Source of the DNA: Plasmopara viticola
Taxonomy: Eukaryota > Oomycota > Peronosporomycetes > Peronosporales > Peronosporaceae
Direction of reading: 5' to 3'
DNA length: 64,000 nt
NCBI GenBank assembly: GCA_001695595.3
Contig: MBPM02000008.1
Span: 310,001-374,000, forward strand
Part shown: positions 24,125-35,285 of the stretch, in pieces
How positions within the stretch are numbered: the stretch's first letter is position 1
How the letters are laid out: each line of letters begins with the position of its first letter
Notes under the pieces: model-generated
Seen by the model: the letters and a program-made list of their open reading frames with translations, nothing else
The model's database searches: none
Told to the model about the DNA's origin: nothing
Position numbers and translations under genes: made by a program

Positions 24125-24426
24125 ATAAAAAACATAAAAATATGTCTTCATAATATTGTAACCTTTGCAGCACTTTAACCCATCGCTCACCAATAATCGG
24201 ATATCTTTCTGGACTTCTTCCCCTCACAAGATGTAGTGCAAAGGGCATAAATCAAAACTACATATGTCTGACAAGAAGGCATATGTTTCGATTGTCTAAT
24301 TTGCCATCAGCGCGTAACTTTTGGCACGTTACAGTAGCTTAGAAGCGCAGGCAAGTGAAAGCAGCATTTCTTAGGAATAATAGTCCTTAAATTGCGTCGC
24401 TCTAATTTTTTGCGAAGCGCGTCGCT

Positions 24427-25428
24427 TTACGATTGATGTTGCTTTCCGATTGCTACAATTAGATCTCGCACAAACGTCTCGATGTCGTGTTGCGTAGCCT
24501 GAACTGTCTCAAGAACCTCATTGTGGGATGCTGGCTCGCGGTCTTCCCCAGGAAAGAGTGCTTTGTTTGTGATCAACGACAGACCAACAACTTTCAGCCC
24601 ACAGTGCACAGCCACGATCACCTCCGGTACCGTACTCATGCCAACTGCATCGCCTCCTACCAGTCTGAGAAAGCGGCATTCCGTTGGTGTCTCATAAGTC
24701 GGTCCAGACACGAAGCAATACACTCCTTTTCGAATCTTGTGAGTAAGGCTAAGGTCTTTAGCCACGTTAGCCGCCAATTCCTGAAGTGTCTTGTCGTAAC
24801 TATTCGACAACGGCGTAAATCTAGCACCGAACCGCGAGTCATTAGGGCCAATTAATGGGTGCTGTCCCGAAAGCCCGGGCATATTCAAGTGGTCATTTAA
24901 AATCATCACATCACCGATATTAAAGTCGGGGTTCAGACCACCCGCAGCGTTAGTTACTACCAAGTATTTAATGCCCAGCAAATACAAGACACGAATGGGC
25001 AGTGCCGTCTCACGCATTGCGTATCCCTCATAGCAATGAAAGCGACCGCGCATGCAGACAACACGAAAGCCTTCCAATTCGCCAAAGACTAATTCGCCAA
25101 CGTGTCCTTCCACAGTAGGGCGCGGAAATTGCGGAATATCTTCGTACTTGATAACCTCCTGATTTAAAAGACACTTGCTCAGTCCCCCAAGACCGGATCC
25201 ACAGACAACGCCTATAATCGGTCGAGATGTGACACGCTTCCGAAGAAAATCATAGATGACATCGATGCGCTCTTTAGGAATGACTTCATCGGCCATTTGA
25301 CCTGTGGAAAGGCGACGGACATGATGCATGGGACTATTTTCTTTAGCGAGCGTAGCAATAGAGGTAACAGTGCTCTGTTCTCGTGGACTCATGCCGTCTA
25401 CGCTGTGACTGTGATGCTGGCGGGTCAT
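24427..25428 (-). CDS. PNP: Purine nucleoside phosphorylase
   Basis: Phosphorolysis of purine nucleosides (mainly inosine and guanosine) to base plus ribose-1-phosphate, in purine salvage. The 333-residue protein shows the trimeric PNP/MTAP family signatures in order. GSGLGGL (77-83) is part of the phosphate site. EGHVGELVFG starts near 107 and HCYEGY at 121-126. TNAAGGLNPDFNIGDVM spans about 149-165. SGPTYETPTE (221-230) includes the catalytic-site Glu. GMSTVPEVIVAVH starts at 243. SLITNK (264-269) carries the Asn that binds the base, typical of 6-oxopurine enzymes. The first about 45 residues extend beyond the human enzyme (289 residues). Initiation at Met34 or Met45 is possible. Intronless. 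Confidence 0.95.
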   Translation of the reverse strand: MTRQHHSHSVDGMSPREQSTVTSIATLAKENSPMHHVRRLSTGQMADEVIPKERIDVIYDFLRKRVTSRPIIGVVCGSGLGGLSKCLLNQEVIKYEDIPQFPRPTVEGHVGELVFGELEGFRVVCMRGRFHCYEGYAMRETALPIRVLYLLGIKYLVVTNAAGGLNPDFNIGDVMILNDHLNMPGLSGQHPLIGPNDSRFGARFTPLSNSYDKTLQELAANVAKDLSLTHKIRKGVYCFVSGPTYETPTECRFLRLVGGDAVGMSTVPEVIVAVHCGLKVVGLSLITNKALFPGEDREPASHNEVLETVQATQHDIETFVRDLIVAIGKQHQS

Positions 25429-25655
25429 ATATGTAGGCAGCGACGTAAGCTTGGGTTTGTCGTTTTGCTTGAAAAGGCAAGCTTAAGCCTATAATTAGCA
25501 TTGCATTCCTATGTGTGACTTTAGCAATCGAAACACAGTGTAAGCTTAAAGCAGTTTTTGCACGAAGTATACTGAGCTGGTAATTTTTACAAGAAAAAAT
25601 ATCCAGCTTATCGCAAAAAAGTATACAATACCATCGAATTCGTCGCACCATAACC
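25429..25655. promoter_or_regulatory. Shared promoter region between PNP and CHMP1
   Basis: The 227 bp between the divergent start codons of PNP (minus) and CHMP1 (plus) must hold both promoters and 5' leaders. No single motif is assigned. Confidence 0.5.
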
Positions 25656-26285
25656 ATGATGAGCATTTTCTCGCGCAAGAACAAGCTCGAGGATGAGCTT
25701 TTGAACATGAGGTTTACGGCCAAGACCCTTCTGCGTAACGCTAAAAAGTGCGAGAAGAACCAAGTTGCGCAGAAGACCAAACTCAAAAAGGCCATCGAAC
25801 AGGGCAACATGGAAGGGGCCAAGATTTACGCACAAAATGCAATCCGCGAGAAGAATCAGGCGCTGAGCTACTTGCAGCTAGCTTCGCGCATGGATGCTGT
25901 AGCGGCCCGTGTGCAGACGGCCATAAGTATGGGACAGCTCAAGGCCAATATGGGCGGCGTAGTCAATGGTATGGACACGGTCATGGAATCGATGAACGTG
26001 GAGAAAATATCGCAGACAATGGATCAATTCGAGAAGCATTTTGAGGACATGGACGTGCGCTCTGCCTATATGGAGGGAGCTATGAGCAGTGGCACATCGC
26101 TTTCGACGCCTGCCGACCAGGTGGACGACCTAATACAGATGGTAGCGGACGAGAACGGGCTGAAAGTTGCTGGTCAGCTCGATTCAGCGGGTCTCGTTGG
26201 TACGGAATTGCCTACTACGGAGGCTGCACGCGAGAAAAAATCGCAGGATGATTTATCCATGCGGCTCGCAGCACTACGAAAATAA
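25656..26285 (+). CDS. CHMP1: ESCRT-III-associated protein CHMP1 (Did2/Vps46)
   Basis: Charged multivesicular body protein 1, which recruits and regulates the VPS4 ATPase for ESCRT-III disassembly on endosomes and at abscission. The single exon encodes 209 residues (family about 200). The N-terminal half is basic and helical and includes KKAIEQGNMEGAKIYAQNAI and MDAVAARVQTAI, hallmark CHMP1 blocks. The C-terminal part is acidic. The last 12 residues, DDLSMRLAALRK, form a MIM1 motif for the VPS4 MIT domain. The N-terminus begins at tandem ATGs; either could be used. The gene lies immediately upstream of the SPX-EXS gene on the same strand. Confidence 0.93.
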   Translation: MMSIFSRKNKLEDELLNMRFTAKTLLRNAKKCEKNQVAQKTKLKKAIEQGNMEGAKIYAQNAIREKNQALSYLQLASRMDAVAARVQTAISMGQLKANMGGVVNGMDTVMESMNVEKISQTMDQFEKHFEDMDVRSAYMEGAMSSGTSLSTPADQVDDLIQMVADENGLKVAGQLDSAGLVGTELPTTEAAREKKSQDDLSMRLAALRK

Positions 26286-26556
26286 GAGCTGCATGGATGG
26301 ACCTAAGATATTTCATTGCGATCAGCTTGCGGTCCCTCCACCTTATCGACTTTAGCAACCCATGTTTTTCTTGATACTCTGTAAGCTAAATGCAATTTCT
26401 ACTAAAAATCATGCAAAAAGTGGTAATTTCTTGAAGGCACCCCAAACAAAGTATACAATATTTTGTAAATCTTGTCAGTATCTCTATAGTATACTATTCG
26501 TATGATCTTTCAAAGTTCTTTATAACTTGTCCGATGCTCCCTCGGACCTGACGACG

Positions 26557-28716
26557 ATGGTAAACTTTGGCCTACGACTGCGCGACAACCTAGTTGCCGA
26601 ATGGCGCAATGATTACGTAGACTACGATAGGCTTAAGCGTTTACTGGAGCATCAACAGCATATCGACGATGTGTTATCCGCCGCGGCGTCGAGCACAACA
26701 GTTGAGGTGAGAAACTCGCCTGAGGACATGGACGCGAATTCATTACTTCAATATGAGTGGCGTCATATGGGCACAAGCAGTAGCACACAGTTTCTTTCCA
26801 AAAATGGCAATAAGTTTGCATTCCTAAGACTACCAGGGACGCCACCAGCTTTAAGTGAGTCTGAGCAGCTTCAATCGCTGCTCTTATCGCCCGTTGCCTT
26901 TGAAGAGGTGCTCGATCGCGAGTACAGCAAGGTGGAACATGCTTATGCACGCCATTTGGCGCAGCTTGGCGAACAGCTTGATATGCTGCACAAACAATAT
27001 CGAGAGAATGCTCCAGCTACAGCTCAGGAATCGCTCAAAAATGCGTTGGTCGAGCTACATCGTATGTTAAATTTGCTACATAACTTTGCACTACTTAATT
27101 ACACGGGATTTGTCAAGATTATCAAGCGCTACGACAAGATTGCAAGCTTTCCGGCAGATCAGCGCGAAGAGCAGAAAGCCAAATTACAGACGTTTGAGTT
27201 TGCCAAAGCACAGCGATGCTCAGAGCGTCTAAAACAATTAGAGCAGTCGTTCGCTAATTGGTTTTGTGATGGAAATAAGACTGTTGCAATGGCAACACTG
27301 ATGACCAAAAAGGAGGATTTTGTGAATTGGGGTCACATTTATCTTGGCATAAAGGCTGGGTCGTGTCTTATTCTCTTAATTTGGGTATGCTGGGACTCTC
27401 TTGTGGTTCCCACCTTTCACAATAATCGTCGAAATCACTATATTGACCTAATACGTACCCGCGCTTATCCAGTCTACCGTGGTATTGGTTGTCTATTGCT
27501 GCTACATTGGCTTATTGGACTGTCACTCTACGTCTGGCACTCAGCTCGGATTAATTATCGCTATATCTTCGAATTGAATCCGCGACGAGTGCAATCGTAC
27601 CCGCAAGTATTTAGTGACGCCACCAACATGACTATTGTCTATTTGACAAACATTCTACTTTATTACAAGGTCGTCAACGGCTACTTTCCAGAAAAGTTAC
27701 TGCAGCGTGGCTACTATCCATTGGCATTGTTTGTGTACACATTTTATTTCTACGCAGTACGTCCGTGGGGTCAGCAGTTTGGTTTGTTGCGAACCATATG
27801 GGAGGTCGTCTGGTCTCCACTGTACTCCGTGACATTTTTCCACACTTTTGTTGGTGACTACCTGACAAGTACCGTCAGGATCACACAAGACGTGAGCTGG
27901 TCGATCTGCTTTTTCGCGACAAAAGAGTTTTTGCGCAAAGATGCCATCCCGCCCAGCGGTCAAGAGTTTGACTCGCCTTTGAAAGAAGAGACGTGTGATG
28001 ATAATGTTTACTACGTGAATCTTGTAGTACCACTGGTTTGTGTGCTCCCATTGTGGTGGCGCTTTCTGCAAAATCTGCGCCGTGTGTACGATACGCAATC
28101 GTGGTGGCCTCACTTACCGAATGCTGCCAAGTATGCACTTACGCAGGTTGTCTCTCTCTTCGGGTTATTCCACCCTCTGCACAACGACAATAGTGACGTA
28201 GATGCGCTGCAAGTGCGAATGTTTGTGGTCGAGTGGCTCTTTCTATTCACAGCAAGCTCGCTTTACGCTTGGATTTGGGATGTCACAATGGATTGGGGAC
28301 TTGGTCGACCCCAGTTTCAGTTTTTAGGCGACTCGCAAATGTATTCACACAAATGGATTTATTACGCAGCGATTGTTGCCGACCTGTTTCTACGTTTTGC
28401 ATGGACTCTATCGCTCATTCCACCGCGTGGTGCTGCTCGCTGGTTGCCATTGTACTTGCAGCCTTTAACAATGATCTTGGAGCTGTTCCGTCGGACGTTT
28501 TGGAGCTTCTTTCGGTTAGAAAATGAACATTTGCGCAACACACAGGGGTTTCGTCGTGTCGACTTTATTCCGCTGCACTACGATCATGGGGTTGGCGAGG
28601 AGAACAAAAAGCACGACGTTGAGCAGCTTGACTTTCGAATTTTCACGCTCAAGATTTTAGCAGTCCTCTTCACCGTTTTAGGTTTCAGCGTTGTTGCAAT
28701 TGTCATTGAACGCTAG
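26557..28716 (+). CDS. SPX-EXS domain phosphate transporter (XPR1/PHO1 type)
   Basis: Probable phosphate exporter sensing inositol pyrophosphates through its SPX domain. The 719-residue protein starts at ATG 26557 (MVNFGLRLRDNLVAEWRNDY), matching the usual SPX start M-x-F-G-x-x-L. An in-frame TTG upstream is not a credible eukaryotic start. SPX covers roughly residues 1-255, including the lysine-bearing helix near FVKIIKRYDK. The rest holds several hydrophobic membrane segments and the EXS domain, with SLYAWIWDVTMDWGLG corresponding to the conserved Y-x-W-D-x-x-x-DWG signature. Intronless. A short upstream ATG frame (from 26502) ends before the main start and may dampen translation. The gene is convergent with TCTP. 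Confidence 0.92.
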   Translation: MVNFGLRLRDNLVAEWRNDYVDYDRLKRLLEHQQHIDDVLSAAASSTTVEVRNSPEDMDANSLLQYEWRHMGTSSSTQFLSKNGNKFAFLRLPGTPPALSESEQLQSLLLSPVAFEEVLDREYSKVEHAYARHLAQLGEQLDMLHKQYRENAPATAQESLKNALVELHRMLNLLHNFALLNYTGFVKIIKRYDKIASFPADQREEQKAKLQTFEFAKAQRCSERLKQLEQSFANWFCDGNKTVAMATLMTKKEDFVNWGHIYLGIKAGSCLILLIWVCWDSLVVPTFHNNRRNHYIDLIRTRAYPVYRGIGCLLLLHWLIGLSLYVWHSARINYRYIFELNPRRVQSYPQVFSDATNMTIVYLTNILLYYKVVNGYFPEKLLQRGYYPLALFVYTFYFYAVRPWGQQFGLLRTIWEVVWSPLYSVTFFHTFVGDYLTSTVRITQDVSWSICFFATKEFLRKDAIPPSGQEFDSPLKEETCDDNVYYVNLVVPLVCVLPLWWRFLQNLRRVYDTQSWWPHLPNAAKYALTQVVSLFGLFHPLHNDNSDVDALQVRMFVVEWLFLFTASSLYAWIWDVTMDWGLGRPQFQFLGDSQMYSHKWIYYAAIVADLFLRFAWTLSLIPPRGAARWLPLYLQPLTMILELFRRTFWSFFRLENEHLRNTQGFRRVDFIPLHYDHGVGEENKKHDVEQLDFRIFTLKILAVLFTVLGFSVVAIVIER

Positions 28717-28849
28717 ATGTGGAATCATTAACAATCTGGTAAAAATGGTTTGCCACAACATCAAGAATGGTTTTAAGTTTAGTTATTGCATGAAATGGCA
28801 TTAATCATAGTTAAATGCGAGGAGGCCACAACCGAAAAAAAGTTTTCCA

Positions 28850-29392
28850 TTAAAATTTGACCTCCTTTAGGCCCCACTTAATGTAGCAGAAGGTAGGGGC
28901 GACAGCGCCCTCTGGGTAATAGGAGTAAGCAAGGCCAGCCTCTGAGTCGCACGACTTAAACATGTAGAACTGGAGCTCCTTAAACATGGACACAAGAAAT
29001 TTGACGATCTCCTGAGCGTCACTCTTAAATTGGGCCAAGCTTTCGTCACTAGTGCCCGTTGACTTCAAGTGCTTCATGACCTTTCGAAAATACGACTTGA
29101 GGTACGTTTTGAGCTCAGCCTTGGTCTCAAAGCCCGTCTCAATGTACCCGAAGCCAATCGAATCGTCAATGACATTGTTTACCGTTTCGACCGAGTCGTC
29201 CACCTGCTCAGCTTCGCCTCCAAACGCGTCACCGCAGCCAATGTCGATGTTATCAGCGCCCTTTGCCACCGTCTTGGACTCGACCTGGAACATTCCTGGG
29301 ACCTCGTTGCCTTCCATGTCCTTGCATGGGACCACCTTGTTCGAGTCCGACATTACTTCGTCCTCCGTAAACACATCCTGCCACACTAACAT
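28850..29392 (-). CDS. TPT1: Translationally controlled tumour protein homologue (TCTP)
   Basis: Small conserved cytosolic protein linked to growth control, calcium and tubulin binding, and anti-apoptotic functions in other eukaryotes. The 180-residue single exon fits the family length (about 170). It starts MLVWQDVFTEDEVMSDSNKV (family M-x-x-Y-x-D-x-x-x-x-DE-x-x-SD). It contains EQVDDSVETVNNVID and ends with a beta-strand region: QFYMFKSCDSEAGLAYSYYP, then PTFCYIKWGLKEVKF. The ends of TCTP and the phosphate transporter are 133 bp apart, so their 3' UTRs probably overlap. Confidence 0.94.
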   Translation of the reverse strand: MLVWQDVFTEDEVMSDSNKVVPCKDMEGNEVPGMFQVESKTVAKGADNIDIGCGDAFGGEAEQVDDSVETVNNVIDDSIGFGYIETGFETKAELKTYLKSYFRKVMKHLKSTGTSDESLAQFKSDAQEIVKFLVSMFKELQFYMFKSCDSEAGLAYSYYPEGAVAPTFCYIKWGLKEVKF

Positions 29393-29558
29393 CTTTATCG
29401 GCTGCTACTTTAATACTAAAAAGCTTATGCACAGGCCGTCGCCACCAATTTAAAAATGGATCCACACGATGCGCAAGGGATTTGACTCTTTCTATAGGGA
29501 AGTCACAGCTAATGAAAATAATTTTGTTTCTAGGTTCCCAGCGGGCCTATTTCCGCAG

Positions 29559-29940
29559 CGATACATGCTAGCAATTTGGCAAAACATTATCTGTCTCTAA
29601 CGCGGATAACCGATTTATTTTGACACGGGATTCCGTACTCTCATCACACCTTGGGGATTTTCGGTCAATGGGGCGTCCAGTTCGAGGCTGAGGTGATTAC
29701 AAATGCTATCAGGTGCAGTAGGACTACCATAGTCTTTTGATTAGATGAAGCGTGAGTTCAGGTCTCTGAATTTATTGTACGTCGGATGTATTGGTACAGT
29801 TAAAAGTGTGATTGCTCGTCCACTTAAGCGACCTATATCCTATACGCATCGATCCCGGTACCTCCCCGTCCTGGGATCGGTCAAAGCAAGCAGATAGGAT
29901 ACCTCATTTGCACAGCCTGACATCAGATCGATGCATGTTA
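29559..29940 (-). mobile_element. tRNA-derived SINE, family A, copy 2 with degenerate target-site duplication
   Basis: Blocks shared with the copies at 10.3 and 53.5 kb are recognisable in the same order. On the plus strand these are CTGTCTCTAACGCGGA (29590s), GGGATTCCGTACTC, TCGGTCAATGGGGCGTCC, CCTATAYCCTAT and GGTACCTCCCCGTCCTGGG. The ends are flanked by CGATACATGCTA (29559-29570) and CGATGCATGTTA (29929-29940), a 12-bp direct repeat with two mismatches. The promoter boxes are eroded and a middle segment differs, so it is an older copy. It sits about 170 bp upstream of the TCTP start. Confidence 0.7.
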
Positions 29941-30925
29941 TAGACCCTTTCTAAAGCTGGCTTCCCGTCAAAACAAGATAAAAAATGGTGGCTCCGAATG
30001 CTTAACACATATTCGATCAGCACATAAGTATGTCTTTCATAAAATTGTATAGTAGACCAAGTTTTGTCTAAAAAAGATGTAAAACAAAAACACGTTCGTC
30101 GTTACTATAAGAAATCAATTGTTTAACTGTAGGCTAGCGTACATTTAGATCTGTTAAAGCGTGGACAGTGAGCAGTCGTATGTCAAATCTTCCTGCACGC
30201 CTCCGTCTGTGTGACCCAGGCACACCTGGTAGCACTCGCTGGAGATGCTATGCCTACGCGAATAGTTGTGTATTATGTCCTCGTTCAGATTTTAAAGTGT
30301 ATGTCAAACGCGCTGTTCGCGCTGCTTAAAGAAAGACTGGGTCTGATAAGTCTGAGAAGGTGAGTCCTGTATACTATTAAGTAGTTAAAGCGGGTTACGG
30401 CGCTCGAGCTTTCTGAGTAGAGTGTATGCTTTAGGTGTTAGGCCATGGCGTTAAGCCTACAATGTCTTGTGCTCGCCATTTGCTAAGTGAAAATCAAGAC
30501 CACCTTCTCGAGAAAAAATGGAGATCTCAAGACGTACCAAATAATGAAAGCCGGTTGATTTTGAAATCTCGACTTCTAATGAAAAGGTTAACCAGGACCT
30601 TATGATTTAGATCAAGGATGTAAGATACGGCCACTTCAGCGGACATTGCCACATAAAAATGACACTGACGCTCTTTTTCAAAGAAGAATTAGGGCTGAGG
30701 TAGGCTGAGGGCCGGACATTCGCCGTGAAACTAATTACCTGCGGGTTTCGTATCCTGGAAATAGCTGAGCACAACGTTTCTTTCGATGGACACTAAGCTT
30801 TGTCAGCGCTTATGCTTCTTTACTTGCGAGTAAAGGGAGCGAGATTGTATAACTGAATTAAGAAAGTTGAAATATTATTGCTGAGGCACTACTCCTTAAA
30901 CAAATCAAAGTGAACTCCACTTCGT
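29941..30925. other. Spacer, nothing recognised
   Basis: No coding frame or repeat recognised on either strand. Confidence 0.4.
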
Positions 30926-30929
30926 ATGC

Positions 30930-31650
30930 AGATCTTTTGAGTGGAGGTAGCAATGATGAGAGAAGCAATCAAATCGCATTTTGAGAAAAGGACAGTCACA
31001 AACAGGTTAGCCCTTCGAGGAATTTTGCATGGACACATACCCAATCTATCAATCAGTTTGTACGAATTGTTGATTCAATTCAGTTTAGATGAAAAAAAGC
31101 GCTGCCAAGGATTTTTCGTTGATCAGGCTGCGGCATGCAAGTACCCATCATCTGTGCATGTGGTGACGAAGCATAGGCTCTATAAGCCGCTGGTATAGAC
31201 TGCATCTTCAGAGCCAGTCAATAGTACGGATGGTAGGGAACTATATTGTCTGCGCCATCGAATCTCAGCTACTGAGAGGTTGACAGCTTTTAAAGGAGGA
31301 ACTACCAGCGGTAAAATGATTTCATTACAAGGAAGTGTGCGCGATTGTGAGATTTTATTTTAAGTCGTGGTGGACTCTGATTTTTCGGAAATTGTCGCGC
31401 GCCAGCGAACAATTGCAGCTAGCTAGACTTGCTGACCGACAACGTGAGATAAGACAACGCAAACAAGTCATTTTCGATTTGACTGGCTCATAAGACGGCT
31501 CTCGATACCTCTAAGGTCAAAACATACCTAGTTGTGAAATTAGGGTAAAGTGGACATCACGGGCATAATTGTCCTCGGCATGGGCATGTACAAAATGATT
31601 ATGGGTATGCCGTGGCTAATCCGTATAGCGACGACAAAGCAAGATTGTAT
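30930..31650 (+). mobile_element. Probable Gypsy relic (gag and protease remnants)
   Basis: A plus-strand 85-codon frame (30941-31198) has a gag-like helical pattern (MMREAIKSHFEKRTVTNRLA). About 350 bp further, the frame near 31.56-31.63 kb reads IIVLGMGMYKMIMGMPWLIR. This resembles the Ty3/Gypsy protease end, in which a variable strand is followed by YDMILGMPWL. Frames are broken. The assignment rests mainly on the protease-like segment. Confidence 0.45.
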
Positions 31651-34600
31651 GTATCGGCCACCCAATTAGGCACAGCAAGGGTTTGGTGAGCCTTGTTTTC
31701 ACCTCGGTTGTGCGCGTGGCTGCTTCGAAAGTAAGTTTCGGTAATTACGCACCGCAATTAAAAGAAGAAGTATCGAAAGTTCTGCTGCCTTCCTAAAAAT
31801 CGGAATGATGTCAGCTTTATTTCCCTTAAGCGGAATATAAATTTGGCAGTGCTTCCAAAAAGGCTAAAGATTTCGATTTTAATGTAGCTAGCAAAGTCCC
31901 GCAGGTAGATGGCATAGCACCACGAGTGGCGAGTAATCAGATTTTGCAAGCGATAAACGAAGGCTCACAAGACAGAGCGGGTTACCTTTTTTCAAAGGTG
32001 GGTAAATAACACTGCTGAATGCGGATAACATAGTCAGCAAGACACGACAAAAAGTAAGTTATCCTAGTCGAGGGCAACATAGCTTCACTAAAAAGTAATG
32101 AGAATATGATAATGGCAGACTAAGAGACCTTAAACGCCGGATGAATAGTCACATAAATTGGTCATTTCGGTATGTAGACTGCAATGGCCAAACTTATCAG
32201 TAAATGAAGACTTGCTGGCCTTTATATGACTCAATTTGTGGCTGAGGTACATGTGTTATATTTGTTTCTAAAGTTGTATTTCCAAAATACCCTCCTCGAA
32301 GCTATACTACTATTATCTGTCAAAAGAACTAGCCTCATTTTCAGCGTACAATTTGCATTGACATGAGGTATTCAAAAAAGGTGGTATATCTTTATTAACT
32401 CCAGAATGACATTGCCGACAAGAGAGCTGGGCACAAGTTTGACACTGTTCCATACGCATCACCATATTGTCACGAGAAAGATAGAGTTTTAGCGAAGCCT
32501 ATATCGCCAAAATGGCAACTTATGCATAAAAGATCTGCACCCGTTGTCGACATTTGAGCCCGGAAATAAAACAAAAAGTGATAAGCCTAACTGCGCAGCG
32601 GTGCCTGCACAAGCTCCTCTTCCAAGGAAGGACGTAGCATATCGGGATACATTTTGGACAGTGCACTAGCTTTGATAGTAGGCTTGGACCAAATTTAAGT
32701 GAGAAGGTCGGACATGCGTTAACTTCTCCAGTATGCATGCTATGAGAGTCGTGAGCGATGTCGCAAGATTTACAAATGATCCATTGACGTTTTATCGCTA
32801 CATCACACAGTTGCTTTGTTCATTACGAGCTTTTGATCCGGCATATATTCGTCAATCGATGCTCCGAAGAATTTCAGCTGACACTAATGATCTTTTTAGT
32901 CCACCTAAGGCGAACATTTGATGTCATGATGACTAGAATATTAGACATTACGCACGCGCTTTGTTGCGGCGGGTGGAGTCAGAGCAAAGAGCATCAAGAA
33001 AAAGCCTCCAGCTGGCTTCTGCTTCGTTGCCGAATGAGACAAATCCGTTATACATTATTTGCGACTCTTCCAATAATATAAGCTGCACGTCATCGCAATT
33101 TACTGCGGATGACATAGCTTAGAAAGCGAGTCCGCTGATAAGAATGTGTATTTTGCCATGAAGCAATTTGTGAGAGTATCTTTTGTATGCTCAGCCTTTC
33201 AAAATCTACTGTCATCCTTATCGAAGTACAAATTTTCGGGCTAAATGCAAACGAAGCAAGCAGAACAGGCTTGCCGACATGCTTTTGTGCGGGATAGACT
33301 TTGACTTGGCCTGTAACAGCAGGACCAAAGATCTATCGACGAACAGAGCTTTCAATGCGATTTCTTATCGCAGGCGCAGCTGTCAAATTTGACCAGTTCA
33401 ATAATCGCACTTTGAAGGGCTGCAAGCAAAAACCGCACCCTTACTTCTTAGATTTAATAGTCATTACTTAGGATAGGACACTTTACTAAAGAACGTTTGC
33501 GTTCTCATAGTAAAGCCATAGGTGCCAGCCGCTCACTTCCAAGCACCATAAATTTATTAAGTACCGTGAACGACTGATTATTATTTTTACAACAATGTTT
33601 ATCATTATGCTTACCGGCATAATTACCGATGGAGTGCATTTCGTACACCAAATGTTGTATGGCTCTCAAGCTAACAACTATCTAACGGAAAGCCGAAAAG
33701 TAGGCTGAATTAACAAGCCGCTTTTTAGGTCTAGACTGCGTAATGACTTTGCTCATATGGCTACTACGTTTCGAGTTTTTGTTTGTCAGTAGTCTGCCCG
33801 AAAACATCAAGATCGCATAACTTAATGCTTTTGACGGCGAACCACTTTTTCGATGGTCTATGAGATCGACAGAGTTCTATATGGGCTAAAATAATAAAAA
33901 AAAAGCCAAATTCAAAAAGCAATTACATTATTATTTAGTTAACAAATTCAAGCGGATACTACTTAAGTATGCCTCTACAACAACTCCTTAACGATGACGA
34001 CATACTATGTACAATAAGCAATGTGCAGTACAAAGAAGAGGGTTTTCGCAAGCTGGATAAAGGAAAGATTATCTTCAAATCGCGTATTAGATAACAGATA
34101 GTGCTTGTGGTATACGACAAGGACACTGCAAAAGCGAAATGTGATATTGACCATATCACGTGTGACTTACACCTCAATCGACACTTAAATACTTGCTTTT
34201 TGATGTAATGCCTGCCATATGTCGCGTTCTGCGACAGGTCACGCATGCCTAGTCGATTGTATTCTAACCTTGATAAAGCCCTTAATCAATGCATTCTCGA
34301 AGTCTTGACCTTTCATGCATGCACCTCGGCGATTTATTGTGCAACAATGCTCTGGCGTCGCGACGCCTATGAGATCGCACCTGTCGTGCACCTGATACAC
34401 TGAATCGATTCCTCACTCCGAGTTACAAAGCTTGTGAAATTAAGTTTGCCATGCCTCATCCGGTGCTTCTTTGTTTTAACGAGGCGCGGTGAAATTTGCT
34501 TGGCTGCGTCGATGTGTTCCGAGTCAGACTCAAAACAAATATTCTGGGAGATCGCTCCAAGATTCAATTTCATACAAATCCTAAGTCAGAATTGAATTTT

Positions 34601-35285
34601 TCAACGGGAGAAATTGTACTTTGTACTTAAAATCTGCAAACTTACGTGTCTTTGTGTAATTACTATTACAACGCTTCACATTCTCGACTTGCAAGTGTGC
34701 AAAACGCCATAACAGAACTTAATTAAAACACCTTCGCTGAACCAGGGTCAAATGAACATCAATTCATATAAAAAGTACGAGCTACGACTGCCCGCAGAAT
34801 TGAAGGCGTCTTTACTCGGAACACTACTCACATTGCGGTTACAGAATCAGAACATCTAGGCGTTGCAGATTGAAGCCAGTTCGTTAATTTGGCATCGAAA
34901 CATTTCTGTATATCTTCTCTTGTTGCGTTATGAGCACAAAAGACAGCATTCATGCTACCATAAATGCGCCCAACCAGTTCTTTCTTGCTGGCAAAGATTG
35001 GCCACAACTATTGCTGTAAGACAATGCCGCTCGCACGTACTAATGTTAGCGTGCTAAGGCATCTGAACACACTCAACAGTACCTTACGGAGCAGCTAGAT
35101 AATGAGCAGAAACTTTCTACTCGTGCGTGACTGTCATCACTTGAGGTGATGGTACTTCTATTTTGAATACTTCAATGTATCTCTAATTGTAGTATTAGTA
35201 ACAGAAGAGAGTATTACTAATCCTAGTATTACCAGATTGTAACATTGAAGCGCGAGTGACCCTTGAAAAACCATTTTTTAACTCA
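31651..35285. other. Gene desert upstream of the WD40 gene
   Basis: No recognised coding frame. Holds a 35-bp hairpin (33481-33515, listed separately). The last few hundred bases before 35286 must contain the WD40 promoter, but I see no specific motif. Confidence 0.4.
33481..33515. repeat. Hairpin-forming inverted repeat
   Basis: CTTTACTA pairs with TAGTAAAG, and after a small internal bulge AGAACG pairs with CGTTCT across a TTTG loop. A structure or element terminus is possible; the function is unknown. Confidence 0.5.

Noticed and set aside
25343..25822. 159-codon minus-strand frame across the PNP-CHMP1 region
   Set aside because: It overlaps the start of CHMP1 and PNP in other frames and has no homology; a shadow frame.
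26527..26556. TTG start extension of the SPX-EXS protein
   Set aside because: Eukaryotic SPX proteins begin at the conserved M-x-F-G; the ATG at 26557 gives that start.
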